A DNA stretch of 64,000 nucleotides from Cloacibacterium sp046296655 (GTDB lineage Bacteria > Bacteroidota > Bacteroidia > Flavobacteriales > Weeksellaceae): assembly GCA_046296655.1 (NCBI GenBank), contig JBKBLE010000005.1, positions 1 to 64,000 of the forward strand, in the 5' to 3' direction. The notes beneath the pieces are model-generated. The model did no database searches. It saw only the letters and a program-made list of their open reading frames with translations, and was not told the origin of the DNA. This document shows positions 26,423-32,872 of the stretch, piece after piece. Position numbers and translations under genes: made by a program. The stretch's first letter is position 1; the number at the start of each line of letters is the position of its first letter.

Positions 26423-26866
26423 TTAAGCGTTAGACGGTTTAGTTCCAGTTACTCTCAACCCCATAGATCTTGCAGTTCCTGCAACCATTGATATTGCAGA
26501 ATCCATTGTAAAGCAGTTCAAATCAGCCATTTTATCTTCAGCGATTTTTTTCACTTGTTCCCAAGTTACAGAACCTACTTTTACTCTGTTTGGTTCTCCA
26601 GAACCTCCTTTTACCTTAGCAGCTTCCATTAATTGAATTGCAGCTGGTGGAGTTTTAATTACAAATTCGAAAGATTTATCTTCGTAAACAGTAATTAGAA
26701 CCGGTAAAATTTGCCCTGGCTTGTCTTGTGTTCTTCCATTAAATTGTTTACAAAACTCCATAATGTTTACCCCAGCAGAACCTAAAGCAGGACCAACTGG
26801 TGGTGAAGGGTTAGCAGCGCCACCTTTCACTTGGAGTTTCACCATTTTAAAGACTTTTTTAGCCAT
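26423..26866 (-). CDS. rplK: 50S ribosomal protein L11
   Basis: 147 aa. Binds the GTPase-associated rRNA region. N-terminal proline-rich linker (GGAANPSPPVGPALGSAG), followed by the FCKQFN segment and the C-terminal domain ending in MVAGTARSMGLRV. It is the first gene of a new transcription unit here, with a consensus promoter about 100 bases upstream. In most relatives it follows nusG directly; here umuC lies between. Confidence 0.99.
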   Translation of the reverse strand: MAKKVFKMVKLQVKGGAANPSPPVGPALGSAGVNIMEFCKQFNGRTQDKPGQILPVLITVYEDKSFEFVIKTPPAAIQLMEAAKVKGGSGEPNRVKVGSVTWEQVKKIAEDKMADLNCFTMDSAISMVAGTARSMGLRVTGTKPSNA

Positions 26867-26963
26867 TTTTTAATTTTTAAAAATTTTTAATTTATGAATG
26901 TGGAAGCATTTATAAATCAGCAAGTTAGATTATCTCACCTTCCTAACTTACTTTTCGTGGGTG

Positions 26964-26993
26964 CAAAATTAAGAAAAATTTCTTAACTAACAA
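26964..26993 (-). promoter_or_regulatory. consensus promoter for rplKAJL-rpoBC
   Basis: On the minus strand TTG (26991-26993), 19 bases, TAATTTTG (26964-26971): an exact match to the Bacteroidetes primary sigma consensus TTG-N19-TAnnTTTG. The transcript would carry a leader of about 90 bases before rplK. Confidence 0.75.
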
Positions 26994-27032
26994 GTGCAAA
27001 TCGCTGAAATTTAAAAAGATATTCAATATTTT

Positions 27033-28304
27033 CTAATGAAACCTAAAATTAGCTTCGGGTAAAGTATTGCTTTTCAGAAATTCTTCGTATTCTGGCGAAA
27101 GCAATTTTCTTTCGTAGGTAGGCTTTCCGTTCAGTGAGGCCAATCTTATTTTATTTTTGCCATATTTCTTGTTCAGAGCATCCATGGCTTTCATAATCGG
27201 AAGGTGTTTATTTTCTACATCTTCTTCAAAAATATTAATCAATCGTTGATTTTCAGGCACAAAATCAGATACCATTACGCCAGCCTTTTTATACAAAAAA
27301 CCATCTTTATAAATGGCTTCAAAAATAGCATTTGCCGCTTTAGACAAAACAATGGAAGAACTACTTGGGTTAGGCAAAACCACAGAAAATCCGTTTTTGT
27401 ATTCTGGCAAATCTTTTCTAAATCTATTCGTTTGTAGAAATACGGAAATGACTTTACAGCAACTGTTTTGTTTCCTTAACTTTTCAGCACAAGAGAAAGC
27501 AAAGGTTTCTACGCGTTCTCTCAGCATTTCTTTATCCGAAATCATCTCCATAAAACTTCTGGTAGTAGCAATGGATTGTTTTTTAGAAGGAGAATCAAGT
27601 TCTAATTGTTTAATTCCCTTTAATTCATTTATCATTCTCACGCCGTGAATTCCCATCAATTTTCTAACCCAAATTTCTGGTTTCTTAAGCAAATCTGCCG
27701 CTTTATAAACGCCAGCGTCTTTCATCTTATTTCCTAATCTTCTACCAATTCCCCAAACATCACCAATCTCTAACCACTGAAGTGCTTTTTCTATTTTTTC
27801 TGGAGTATCAAGTGTGCAAACTCCTTGAAATTTTTCTGGATATTTCTTGGCAATTCTATTGGCTACTTTTGCCAATGTTTTGGTAGGCGCAATACCTATG
27901 CTCACGGGAATTTTTGTTTTTTGTAAAATAACGTTTTTGATATTTTGAGAATACTCGTCCAAATTAAAATATTTGAACCCATGAAAATCTAGAAACAGTT
28001 CATCTATACTGTAAATTTCAAAATTGGGAGAAAACTCACTGGCAATAGCAGAAACTTGTTGACTTTTGAAATTGTAATATTCAAATTTAGCCGAGAAGCA
28101 TTTCACTCCATGTTGTTCAAATAAGTCTCTATACTTAAAAACTGGCGCTCCCATAGGAATTCCTAAAGCTTTTGCCTCGTTACTTCTAGAAACTACACAT
28201 CCGTCATTATTAGACAAAACCACCACTGGAACCTCCTGTAAAGAAGGGTCTAAAACTCTTTCGCAACTCACAAAAAAATTATTACAGTCTAATAGCGCAA
28301 ACAT
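27033..28304 (-). CDS. umuC: UmuC-type Y-family DNA polymerase (pol V subunit)
   Basis: 423 aa. The N-terminus FALLDCNNFFVSCERVLDP and YSIDELFLDF carry the catalytic acidic residues of the palm; PVVVLSNNDGCVVSRSNEAK and VWGIGRRLGNKM (helix-hairpin-helix) are UmuC hallmarks. The C-terminal DUF4113-like end is present. No umuD, lexA-like autoprotease gene or SOS box is seen next to it, so any UmuD partner must be elsewhere. It sits between nusG and rplK on the same strand, bounded by the nusG terminator and the rplK promoter, which suggests an insertion into an otherwise conserved operon junction. Confidence 0.95.
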   Translation of the reverse strand: MFALLDCNNFFVSCERVLDPSLQEVPVVVLSNNDGCVVSRSNEAKALGIPMGAPVFKYRDLFEQHGVKCFSAKFEYYNFKSQQVSAIASEFSPNFEIYSIDELFLDFHGFKYFNLDEYSQNIKNVILQKTKIPVSIGIAPTKTLAKVANRIAKKYPEKFQGVCTLDTPEKIEKALQWLEIGDVWGIGRRLGNKMKDAGVYKAADLLKKPEIWVRKLMGIHGVRMINELKGIKQLELDSPSKKQSIATTRSFMEMISDKEMLRERVETFAFSCAEKLRKQNSCCKVISVFLQTNRFRKDLPEYKNGFSVVLPNPSSSSIVLSKAANAIFEAIYKDGFLYKKAGVMVSDFVPENQRLINIFEEDVENKHLPIMKAMDALNKKYGKNKIRLASLNGKPTYERKLLSPEYEEFLKSNTLPEANFRFH

Positions 28305-28402
28305 AATAGAAGAAATTTAGAAGAATTAAACGCTAAAAATGAGAACGTAAAATTAGAAATATTGTACGACAAAAGAGGGCGTTTTCAGAAAGACTTATCC
28401 AC

Positions 28403-28427
28403 AAAAAAACCACTCTGTTTAGAGTGG
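28403..28427 (-). terminator. terminator after nusG
   Basis: CCACTCT-GTTT-AGAGTGG with seven A upstream on plus (T-run on minus). It separates secE-nusG from umuC. Confidence 0.85.
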
Positions 28428-28450
28428 CTCATTATATTGTATGATAAATT

Positions 28451-28993
28451 TTACAATTTTTCTACTTGCATGTAAGAAAGTTCCATAGGAGTTTTTCTAC
28501 CGAAAATCATTACAGAAACTTCTAATTTCTTCTTGTCTTCTAAGATTTTTTCTACAGTACCATTAAATCCATTGAAAGGACCATCGATTACTTTTACACT
28601 TTCTCCTACTACGAAAGGAATTTCCATTTCTGTAGCAAATTCAGAAAGTTCATCCATTTTACCAAGCATTCTGTTTACTTCAGATTTACGCATTGGAACA
28701 GGATCACCACCTTTTGTAAGACTTAAAAAAGAAATTACACCAGGTATATTTTTAATAATATGTGGGATTTCTCCTATCAGATTAGCTTCTACCATTAAGT
28801 AACCAGGGTAAAAAGGCTTTTCTTTAGGCACTTTTTTACCATTTCTTAATTGGATTACTTTTTCCATAGGAATAACTACTTGAGTAACGTAAGCTTCAAG
28901 ATTTAATCTTTTAACTTCGCTCTCAATGTAGGCCTTTACTTTATTTTCCTGGCCACTAATAGCTTTTAATACATACCATTTTAAATCGCTCAT
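28451..28993 (-). CDS. nusG: transcription termination/antitermination factor NusG
   Basis: 180 aa. The NGN domain is at residues 1-110 (KWYVLKAISGQENKVK, FYPGYLMVEANL, VISFLS) and the KOW domain at the C-terminus (VGESVKVIDGPFNGFNGTVEKI). Binds the RNA polymerase clamp and couples it to ribosomes or Rho. It starts 10 bases after secE and is followed by a terminator. Confidence 0.98.
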   Translation of the reverse strand: MSDLKWYVLKAISGQENKVKAYIESEVKRLNLEAYVTQVVIPMEKVIQLRNGKKVPKEKPFYPGYLMVEANLIGEIPHIIKNIPGVISFLSLTKGGDPVPMRKSEVNRMLGKMDELSEFATEMEIPFVVGESVKVIDGPFNGFNGTVEKILEDKKKLEVSVMIFGRKTPMELSYMQVEKL

Positions 28994-29003
28994 GGAAAAA
29001 TTT

Positions 29004-29210
29004 TTAATTAAAGAAACCTATGAAAATTTCTAATATATTTTTAATAGCTGTGCTAAATAATGAATCTACTCCGAAAGTAAACAATGCTAATATAACAGTA
29101 GCTACAGCCACTACTATTGTAGAAGATTGTAAATCAGCCCACTTTGGCCATTCTACTTTATATCTAAATTCTGAATAAGAATCTTTTAAAAAATTGATAA
29201 GTGAGTTCAT
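29004..29210 (-). CDS. secE: preprotein translocase subunit SecE
   Basis: 68 aa, the short single-span type. An amphipathic N-terminal helix (FLKDSYSEFRYKVEWPKW, with the conserved W-P) precedes one transmembrane segment (STIVVAVATVILALFTFGVD). A core part of the SecYEG channel. It lies 12 bases after tRNA-Trp and is coupled to nusG. Confidence 0.95.
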   Translation of the reverse strand: MNSLINFLKDSYSEFRYKVEWPKWADLQSSTIVVAVATVILALFTFGVDSLFSTAIKNILEIFIGFFN

Positions 29211-29222
29211 AATTTATATTTG

Positions 29223-29293
29223 CACGGGCACAAGGATTCGAACCCTGATCAACGGTTTTGGAGACCGGTATCCTACCATTGGACGATGCCCGT
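29223..29293 (-). tRNA. trnW: tRNA-Trp (CCA)
   Basis: 71 bases. Acceptor ACGGGCA/TGCCCGT with discriminator G; D-stem GTCC/GGAT; anticodon loop CTCCAAA gives CCA; T-arm contains GGTTCGAATCC. The outermost pair of the anticodon stem is a mismatch. The 3' CCA is not encoded. The location before secE-nusG is typical. Only 4 bases separate its 5' end from the tuf terminator. Confidence 0.93.
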
Positions 29294-29297
29294 AGTT

Positions 29298-29330
29298 AAA
29301 AAAGCTCCGTAAGTTTCCTTACGGAAGCTT
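29298..29330 (-). terminator. terminator after tuf
   Basis: AAGCT(T)CCGTAA paired with TTACGGAGCTT (29302-29330), followed by six T on the minus strand. Because tRNA-Trp begins 5 bases later, this must be leaky or the tRNA-Trp promoter must lie inside tuf. Confidence 0.8.
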
Positions 29331-29346
29331 TATTTATTTAAGATGA

Positions 29347-30534
29347 TTAATCTAAGATTTCAGTAACCTGACCAGCACCTACTGTTCTACCACCTTCTCT
29401 GATCGCAAATCTAAGACCTACGTTAAGAGCGATTGGTTGTAACAATTCTACAGTGATCGTTAAGTTATCACCAGGCATTACCATCTCTACACCTTCTGGT
29501 AAGAAGATTTCACCTGTTACGTCAGTAGTTCTTACATAGAACTGAGGACGATATTTGCTGTGGAATGGAGTGTGACGACCACCTTCTTCTTTAGAAAGGA
29601 TATAAACCTCTGCTTTGAATTTTTTGTGTGGAGTTACAGAACCTTGTTTAGCGATAACCATACCTCTTCTGATATCAGTTTTTTCGATACCTCTAAGTAG
29701 TAATCCTACGTTATCACCAGCTTCACCTCTATCAAGGATTTTTCTGAACATCTCTACCCCAGTTACAGTTGAAGTTAATTTTTCTTCACCCATACCAACG
29801 ATATCTACAGGATCACCAGTGTTGATAACACCAGCCTCGATTCTACCAGTTGCTACAGTACCTCTACCTGTAATAGAGAATACGTCTTCGATTGGCATCA
29901 AGAATGGCTTATCAGAATCTCTTACCGGCTGCTCGATCCAAGTATCTACAGCATTCATTAATTCTTCAACTGTAGCAACCCATTTTGGTTCACCGTTAAG
30001 AGCACCTAGAGCAGAACCTTTGATGATTGGAGAATTATCACCATCATATTCGTATGTAGATAATAAATCTCTTAATTCTAATTCAACTAGTTCTAATAAT
30101 TCTGGATCGTCAACCATATCCACTTTGTTCATGAACACTACGATTCTTGGTACGTTTACCTGACGGCAAAGTAGGATATGTTCTCTTGTTTGAGGCATTG
30201 GACCATCAGTAGCAGCACATACTAAGATAGCTCCATCCATTTGAGCAGCACCAGTAACCATGTTTTTAACATAATCGGCGTGACCAGGACAGTCTACGTG
30301 AGCGTAGTGTCTGTTTTCAGTTTCGTACTCTACGTGAGCAGTATTAATTGTGATACCTCTTTCTTTTTCTTCTGGAGCAGAGTCAATTGAAGAGAAGTCT
30401 TTCATTTCAGCTAATCCTTTATCAGCTAATACTTTAGTAATAGCAGCAGTAAGGGTAGTTTTACCATGGTCAACGTGACCAATAGTACCAATGTTTAAGT
30501 GTGGTTTGTTACGATTAAACGTTTCCTTTGCCAT
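29347..30534 (-). CDS. tuf: elongation factor Tu
   Basis: 395 aa GTPase that delivers aminoacyl-tRNA to the ribosome. G1 is GHVDHGKTT (18-26), G3 is DCPGHADYV, and G4 is the NKVD segment in VVFMNKVDMVDD; domains II and III are complete to VGAGQVTEILD. Codon use is strongly biased, as expected for high expression. It has its own promoter region and terminator, within the conserved tRNA-tuf-tRNA-secE arrangement. Only one tuf copy is in the window. Confidence 0.99.
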   Translation of the reverse strand: MAKETFNRNKPHLNIGTIGHVDHGKTTLTAAITKVLADKGLAEMKDFSSIDSAPEEKERGITINTAHVEYETENRHYAHVDCPGHADYVKNMVTGAAQMDGAILVCAATDGPMPQTREHILLCRQVNVPRIVVFMNKVDMVDDPELLELVELELRDLLSTYEYDGDNSPIIKGSALGALNGEPKWVATVEELMNAVDTWIEQPVRDSDKPFLMPIEDVFSITGRGTVATGRIEAGVINTGDPVDIVGMGEEKLTSTVTGVEMFRKILDRGEAGDNVGLLLRGIEKTDIRRGMVIAKQGSVTPHKKFKAEVYILSKEEGGRHTPFHSKYRPQFYVRTTDVTGEIFLPEGVEMVMPGDNLTITVELLQPIALNVGLRFAIREGGRTVGAGQVTEILD

Positions 30535-30577
30535 GATTTTAATATTTAATTTATTAACTATTGAAATTTTCAGTGCG

Positions 30578-30585
30578 CAAATATA
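30578..30585 (-). promoter_or_regulatory. -7 box for tuf
   Basis: TATATTTG on the minus strand, 43 bases before the tuf ATG. A TTG lies 16 bases further upstream, shorter than the usual 19-21 spacing, so the -33 element is uncertain. Confidence 0.55.
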
Positions 30586-30706
30586 GTGATTTTTTGAATA
30601 TCAAAATCTTTTTATTAAAAAAATTTCAACATTCAGTTTCAATACGTTTGACGCTATGATATTATCTTATTTTTGAGGGTACAAATTTAAGAATTTATTT
30701 TAAATA

Positions 30707-30738
30707 AAAAAGTCTCTCAAAATATTTTGAGAGACTTT
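30707..30738 (-). terminator. terminator after the tRNA cluster
   Basis: A perfect 32-base palindrome, AAAAGTCTCTCAAAAT against ATTTTGAGAGACTTTT, 8 bases after the 3' end of tRNA-Thr(GGT), with an A/T-rich tail. Confidence 0.85.
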
Positions 30739-30745
30739 TATTTTG

Positions 30746-30817
30746 AGCCAACTATGAGATTTGAACTCACGACCTCTTCCTTACCAAGGAAGCGCTCTAC
30801 CCCTGAGCTAAGTCGGC
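30746..30817 (-). tRNA. trnT: tRNA-Thr (GGT)
   Basis: 72 bases. Acceptor GCCGACT/AGTTGGC, D-stem GCTC/GAGC, anticodon arm CTTCC-TTGGTAA-GGAAG giving GGT, T-arm with GTTCAAAT. No encoded CCA. Last tRNA of the four-gene cluster before tuf. Confidence 0.95.
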
Positions 30818-30823
30818 TTGGAA

Positions 30824-30863
30824 AAAAAAATCACATACCGCTTATTTGGAATGTGATTTTTTT
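30824..30863 (-). terminator. hairpin between tRNA-Gly and tRNA-Thr(GGT)
   Basis: AAAAAAATCACAT (30824-30836) and ATGTGATTTTTTT (30851-30863) form a perfect 13-bp inverted repeat with poly-A and poly-T ends, so it looks like a bidirectional terminator inside the tRNA operon. It may reduce expression of the last tRNA or serve in processing. Confidence 0.6.
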
Positions 30864-30864
30864 G

Positions 30865-30937
30865 AGCGGAAGACGGGGGTCGAACCCGCGACATTCAGCT
30901 TGGAAGGCTGACGCTCTACCAACTGAGCTACTTCCGC
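30865..30937 (-). tRNA. trnG: tRNA-Gly (TCC)
   Basis: 73 bases. Acceptor GCGGAAG/CTTCCGC with discriminator T; anticodon arm TCAGC-CTTCCAA-GCTGA giving TCC; T-arm GCGGGTTCGACCCCCGT-like. No encoded CCA. Confidence 0.95.
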
Positions 30938-31022
30938 AATTTGTGTTTACAAATTATTGTTGGTAAACGGTGTGCAAATTTATAAAATTTTTCTAAACCT
31001 GCAAATTAAATTTATAAAAAAG

Positions 31023-31103
31023 TGGGGAGAGCAGGATTCGAACCTACGAAGCCGAAGCAACTGAGTTACAGTCAGTCCCATTTGACCGCTCTGGAATCTC
31101 CCC
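31023..31103 (-). tRNA. trnY: tRNA-Tyr (GTA)
   Basis: 81 bases with the long variable arm of class II tRNAs (TTGCTTCGGCTTCG region). Acceptor GGGGAGA/TCTCCCC, discriminator A; anticodon arm ACTGA-CTGTAAC-TCAGT giving GTA. No encoded CCA. Confidence 0.95.
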
Positions 31104-31127
31104 GCTTGTTTTTTTTTATAAATTATG

Positions 31128-31201
31128 AGCCTCCAGAGGGATTCGAACCCACGACCCCGAGATTACAAATCACGTGCTCTGGCCAACTGAGCTATGGAGG
31201 C
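31128..31201 (-). tRNA. trnT: tRNA-Thr (TGT)
   Basis: 74 bases. Acceptor GCCTCCA/TGGAGGC, D-stem GCTC/GAGC, anticodon loop TTTGTAA giving TGT, T-arm with GGTTCGAATCC. The anticodon stem has a central T/T mismatch. First tRNA after the cluster promoter. Confidence 0.93.
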
Positions 31202-31246
31202 AAAATTTGAGATTTCAAAAGAACTGTTATTCCCTTTTTGCGAGTG

Positions 31247-31278
31247 CAAATATAATACAGTTTTTTTGAAATCCACAA
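31247..31278 (-). promoter_or_regulatory. promoter of the tRNA(Thr-Tyr-Gly-Thr) cluster
   Basis: On the minus strand TTG (31276-31278), 21 bases, TATATTTG (31247-31254). It lies about 45 bases upstream of tRNA-Thr(TGT) and separates the cluster from hpf. Confidence 0.7.
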
Positions 31279-31308
31279 ATATTTTTTAAAAAATTTTTAA
31301 TTATTTTT

Positions 31309-31599
31309 CTATGCCATTTCTTTTTTCTTGATTAACAGTTTCTTAGCAGTATCATAACACTGGTCTAAACTTTCTTCAAAACTAGCACTTGTCTTCTTTA
31401 CCACAATATCATCACCGGGAACATGTAATCTAATCTCAGCAGTCTTGTTTTCTTTTTTAGAAGAATTTTCTACTTTTAAGAAAACTTCGCACTCGATAAT
31501 TTTATCATAAAAGGTTTCTAACTTATTTAATTTTTTGTCTAAATATTCTTCTAGTGGTGCATGTGGTGTTAAACCGATTGATTGTACTGTAATTTTCAT
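31309..31599 (-). CDS. hpf: ribosome hibernation promoting factor (short HPF/RaiA type)
   Basis: 96 aa. The family's fold signature starts MKITVQSIGLTPHAPLEEYLDKK and runs through KTAEIRLHVPGDDI and SFEESLDQCYDTAKKLL. Binds the 30S decoding centre in stationary phase and stalls ribosomes. It lacks the C-terminal extension of long HPF. It follows the recombinase gene by 35 bases and is part of the rpsU-xer-hpf unit. Confidence 0.93.
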   Translation of the reverse strand: MKITVQSIGLTPHAPLEEYLDKKLNKLETFYDKIIECEVFLKVENSSKKENKTAEIRLHVPGDDIVVKKTSASFEESLDQCYDTAKKLLIKKKEMA

Positions 31600-31634
31600 A
31601 ACGCTAACATTTTTTTTAATTAAAAAAAGAAAAA

Positions 31635-32519
31635 CTAGTCTTCTTTTTTATAGGCTCTGGGATGAGCCTGATTAAACACTCTTTTTAATTGCTCTATATT
31701 GCCATTCGTGTAAACTTGTGTAGAAGCTAAACTAGAATGACCTAAGATTTTTTTAACTTTAGAAATTTCCGCGCCATTATTCAAAACATGAGTAGCAAAG
31801 CTATGCCTTAAAATATGTGGGCTCTTTTTTTTCTTTAAAGTTATAAGACTAAGGTAGCGATTTACCACTGAATACACAAATTTTTCGGATAGTTTTTTTC
31901 CATTTTCACGAACGAAAAAATAAATACCAGAATCTTCATTAGGCTTTCTAATTGCTAAATATGCCTGCATCTGTTTTAATAGATTTTCAGAAATGGGAAC
32001 TACTCTTTGTTTATTTCCCTTTCCTTTGATGGAAATTTCGGATTTAGAAAAATCTACTTGCTCTAACAATATATTGCAGAGTTCCGATTTTCTCATTCCA
32101 GTTTGGTAAAGCGTTTCTATAATGAGCTTTTCTAAAGAATTGCCTGATTCACTTTCTAAAATTTCTCCTAAATTTTCCATTTCTTCTTCAGAAATAGGAA
32201 TTTGCTTTTCAGCATAAAATTTAAGAGAAGGTATCGTTTCTAAAGGAGAAACTTGAATTTCACCTATTTTCAGAAGATATAAATAAAAACTCCTTAGGCT
32301 AGAAAGTTTACGGTTAATGCTTCTTTTTTGGATTTTTTTCTCAGAAAGTGAGACAATGAAATTACGAATGATTTTTTTATCTACCTTTTTTAAATCTTCC
32401 GTTCCTTCTGTTTCTGAAATGAACAGCAGCAAGTCTTCTAAATCTTTTTTATAACTCACCAGCGTATTCTGAGAATAACGCTTCTCTACAGAAATATAAT
32501 CTAGAAACTTGTCAATCAT
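31635..32519 (-). CDS. xerC: tyrosine recombinase XerC/XerD
   Basis: 294 aa. Resolves chromosome dimers at dif. An N-terminal SAM-like core-binding domain (1-90) precedes the catalytic domain with all key residues: R143 (TGMRKSE), H235 and R238 (SPHILRHSFA), H261 (LGHSS) and nucleophile Y270 (STQVYTN). The location beside rpsU and hpf is the common Flavobacteria arrangement and argues for a housekeeping Xer, not a mobile-element integrase. XerC versus XerD cannot be decided here. Confidence 0.93.
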   Translation of the reverse strand: MIDKFLDYISVEKRYSQNTLVSYKKDLEDLLLFISETEGTEDLKKVDKKIIRNFIVSLSEKKIQKRSINRKLSSLRSFYLYLLKIGEIQVSPLETIPSLKFYAEKQIPISEEEMENLGEILESESGNSLEKLIIETLYQTGMRKSELCNILLEQVDFSKSEISIKGKGNKQRVVPISENLLKQMQAYLAIRKPNEDSGIYFFVRENGKKLSEKFVYSVVNRYLSLITLKKKKSPHILRHSFATHVLNNGAEISKVKKILGHSSLASTQVYTNGNIEQLKRVFNQAHPRAYKKED

Positions 32520-32540
32520 AAATTAATAGGTATATAAAAC

Positions 32541-32580
32541 AAAAATCACTTCTCAAATATAAGAATTTGAAAAGTGATTT
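32541..32580 (-). terminator. terminator after rpsU
   Basis: AAATCACTT (32543-32551) and AAGTGATTT (32572-32580) with extra inner pairing TCAAAT/ATTTGA and a T-rich minus-strand tail. It separates rpsU from xer, so the downstream genes depend on read-through or another promoter. Confidence 0.7.
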
Positions 32581-32604
32581 CGATATTTTTTAAAGAAAAA
32601 CTAA

Positions 32605-32802
32605 TTAAGCTTGTTCTTCTTTGCTTAATTCTCTTTGCTTATGAGCTGCTTTAAGTTTTGATTGTCTTAAAATCACAGAAGGTTTTGTGAACTGTTGTCT
32701 AGCTCTTAACGCTCTTACAACACCAGTTTTATCAAATTTTCTTTTATACTTTTTAAGTGCTCTGTCGATAGACTCTCCGTCTTTTACTGGAATTATTAAC
32801 AT
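32605..32802 (-). CDS. rpsU: 30S ribosomal protein S21
   Basis: 65 aa, MLIIPVKDGESIDRALKKYKRKFDK at the start (written here as MLIIPVKDGESI, DRALKKYKRKFDK) with a basic C-terminus. In Bacteroidetes S21 sits near the anti-Shine-Dalgarno region and is part of the explanation for their weak use of SD sequences. A consensus promoter lies 25 bases upstream. Confidence 0.98.
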   Translation of the reverse strand: MLIIPVKDGESIDRALKKYKRKFDKTGVVRALRARQQFTKPSVILRQSKLKAAHKQRELSKEEQA

Positions 32803-32826
32803 ATATTACATCTCATTTTGTGGTTG

Positions 32827-32856
32827 CAAAAGTATAAAAATTTTTAAACTCCACAA
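32827..32856 (-). promoter_or_regulatory. consensus promoter for rpsU
   Basis: On the minus strand TTG (32854-32856), exactly 19 bases, TACTTTTG (32827-32834), an exact fit to TTG-N19-TAnnTTTG. Confidence 0.75.
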
Positions 32857-32872
32857 AATTTAATTATAAAAA

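Noticed and set aside
29223..29293. reading the tRNA before secE as tRNA-Glu (CTC)
   Set aside because: Placing CTC as the anticodon breaks the anticodon stem; CCA gives a proper loop with U33 and fits the conserved trnW-secE-nusG order.
29615..30163. 182-codon ORF opposite tuf
   Set aside because: It is an exact antisense shadow of a highly biased gene and has no homologous-looking domain, start context or promoter.
30727..30966. plus-strand ORFs running over tRNA genes (also 31022-31210)
   Set aside because: They overlap tRNA-Thr, tRNA-Gly, tRNA-Tyr and tRNA-Thr(TGT) and translate tRNA sequence; a common artefact of ORF finding.
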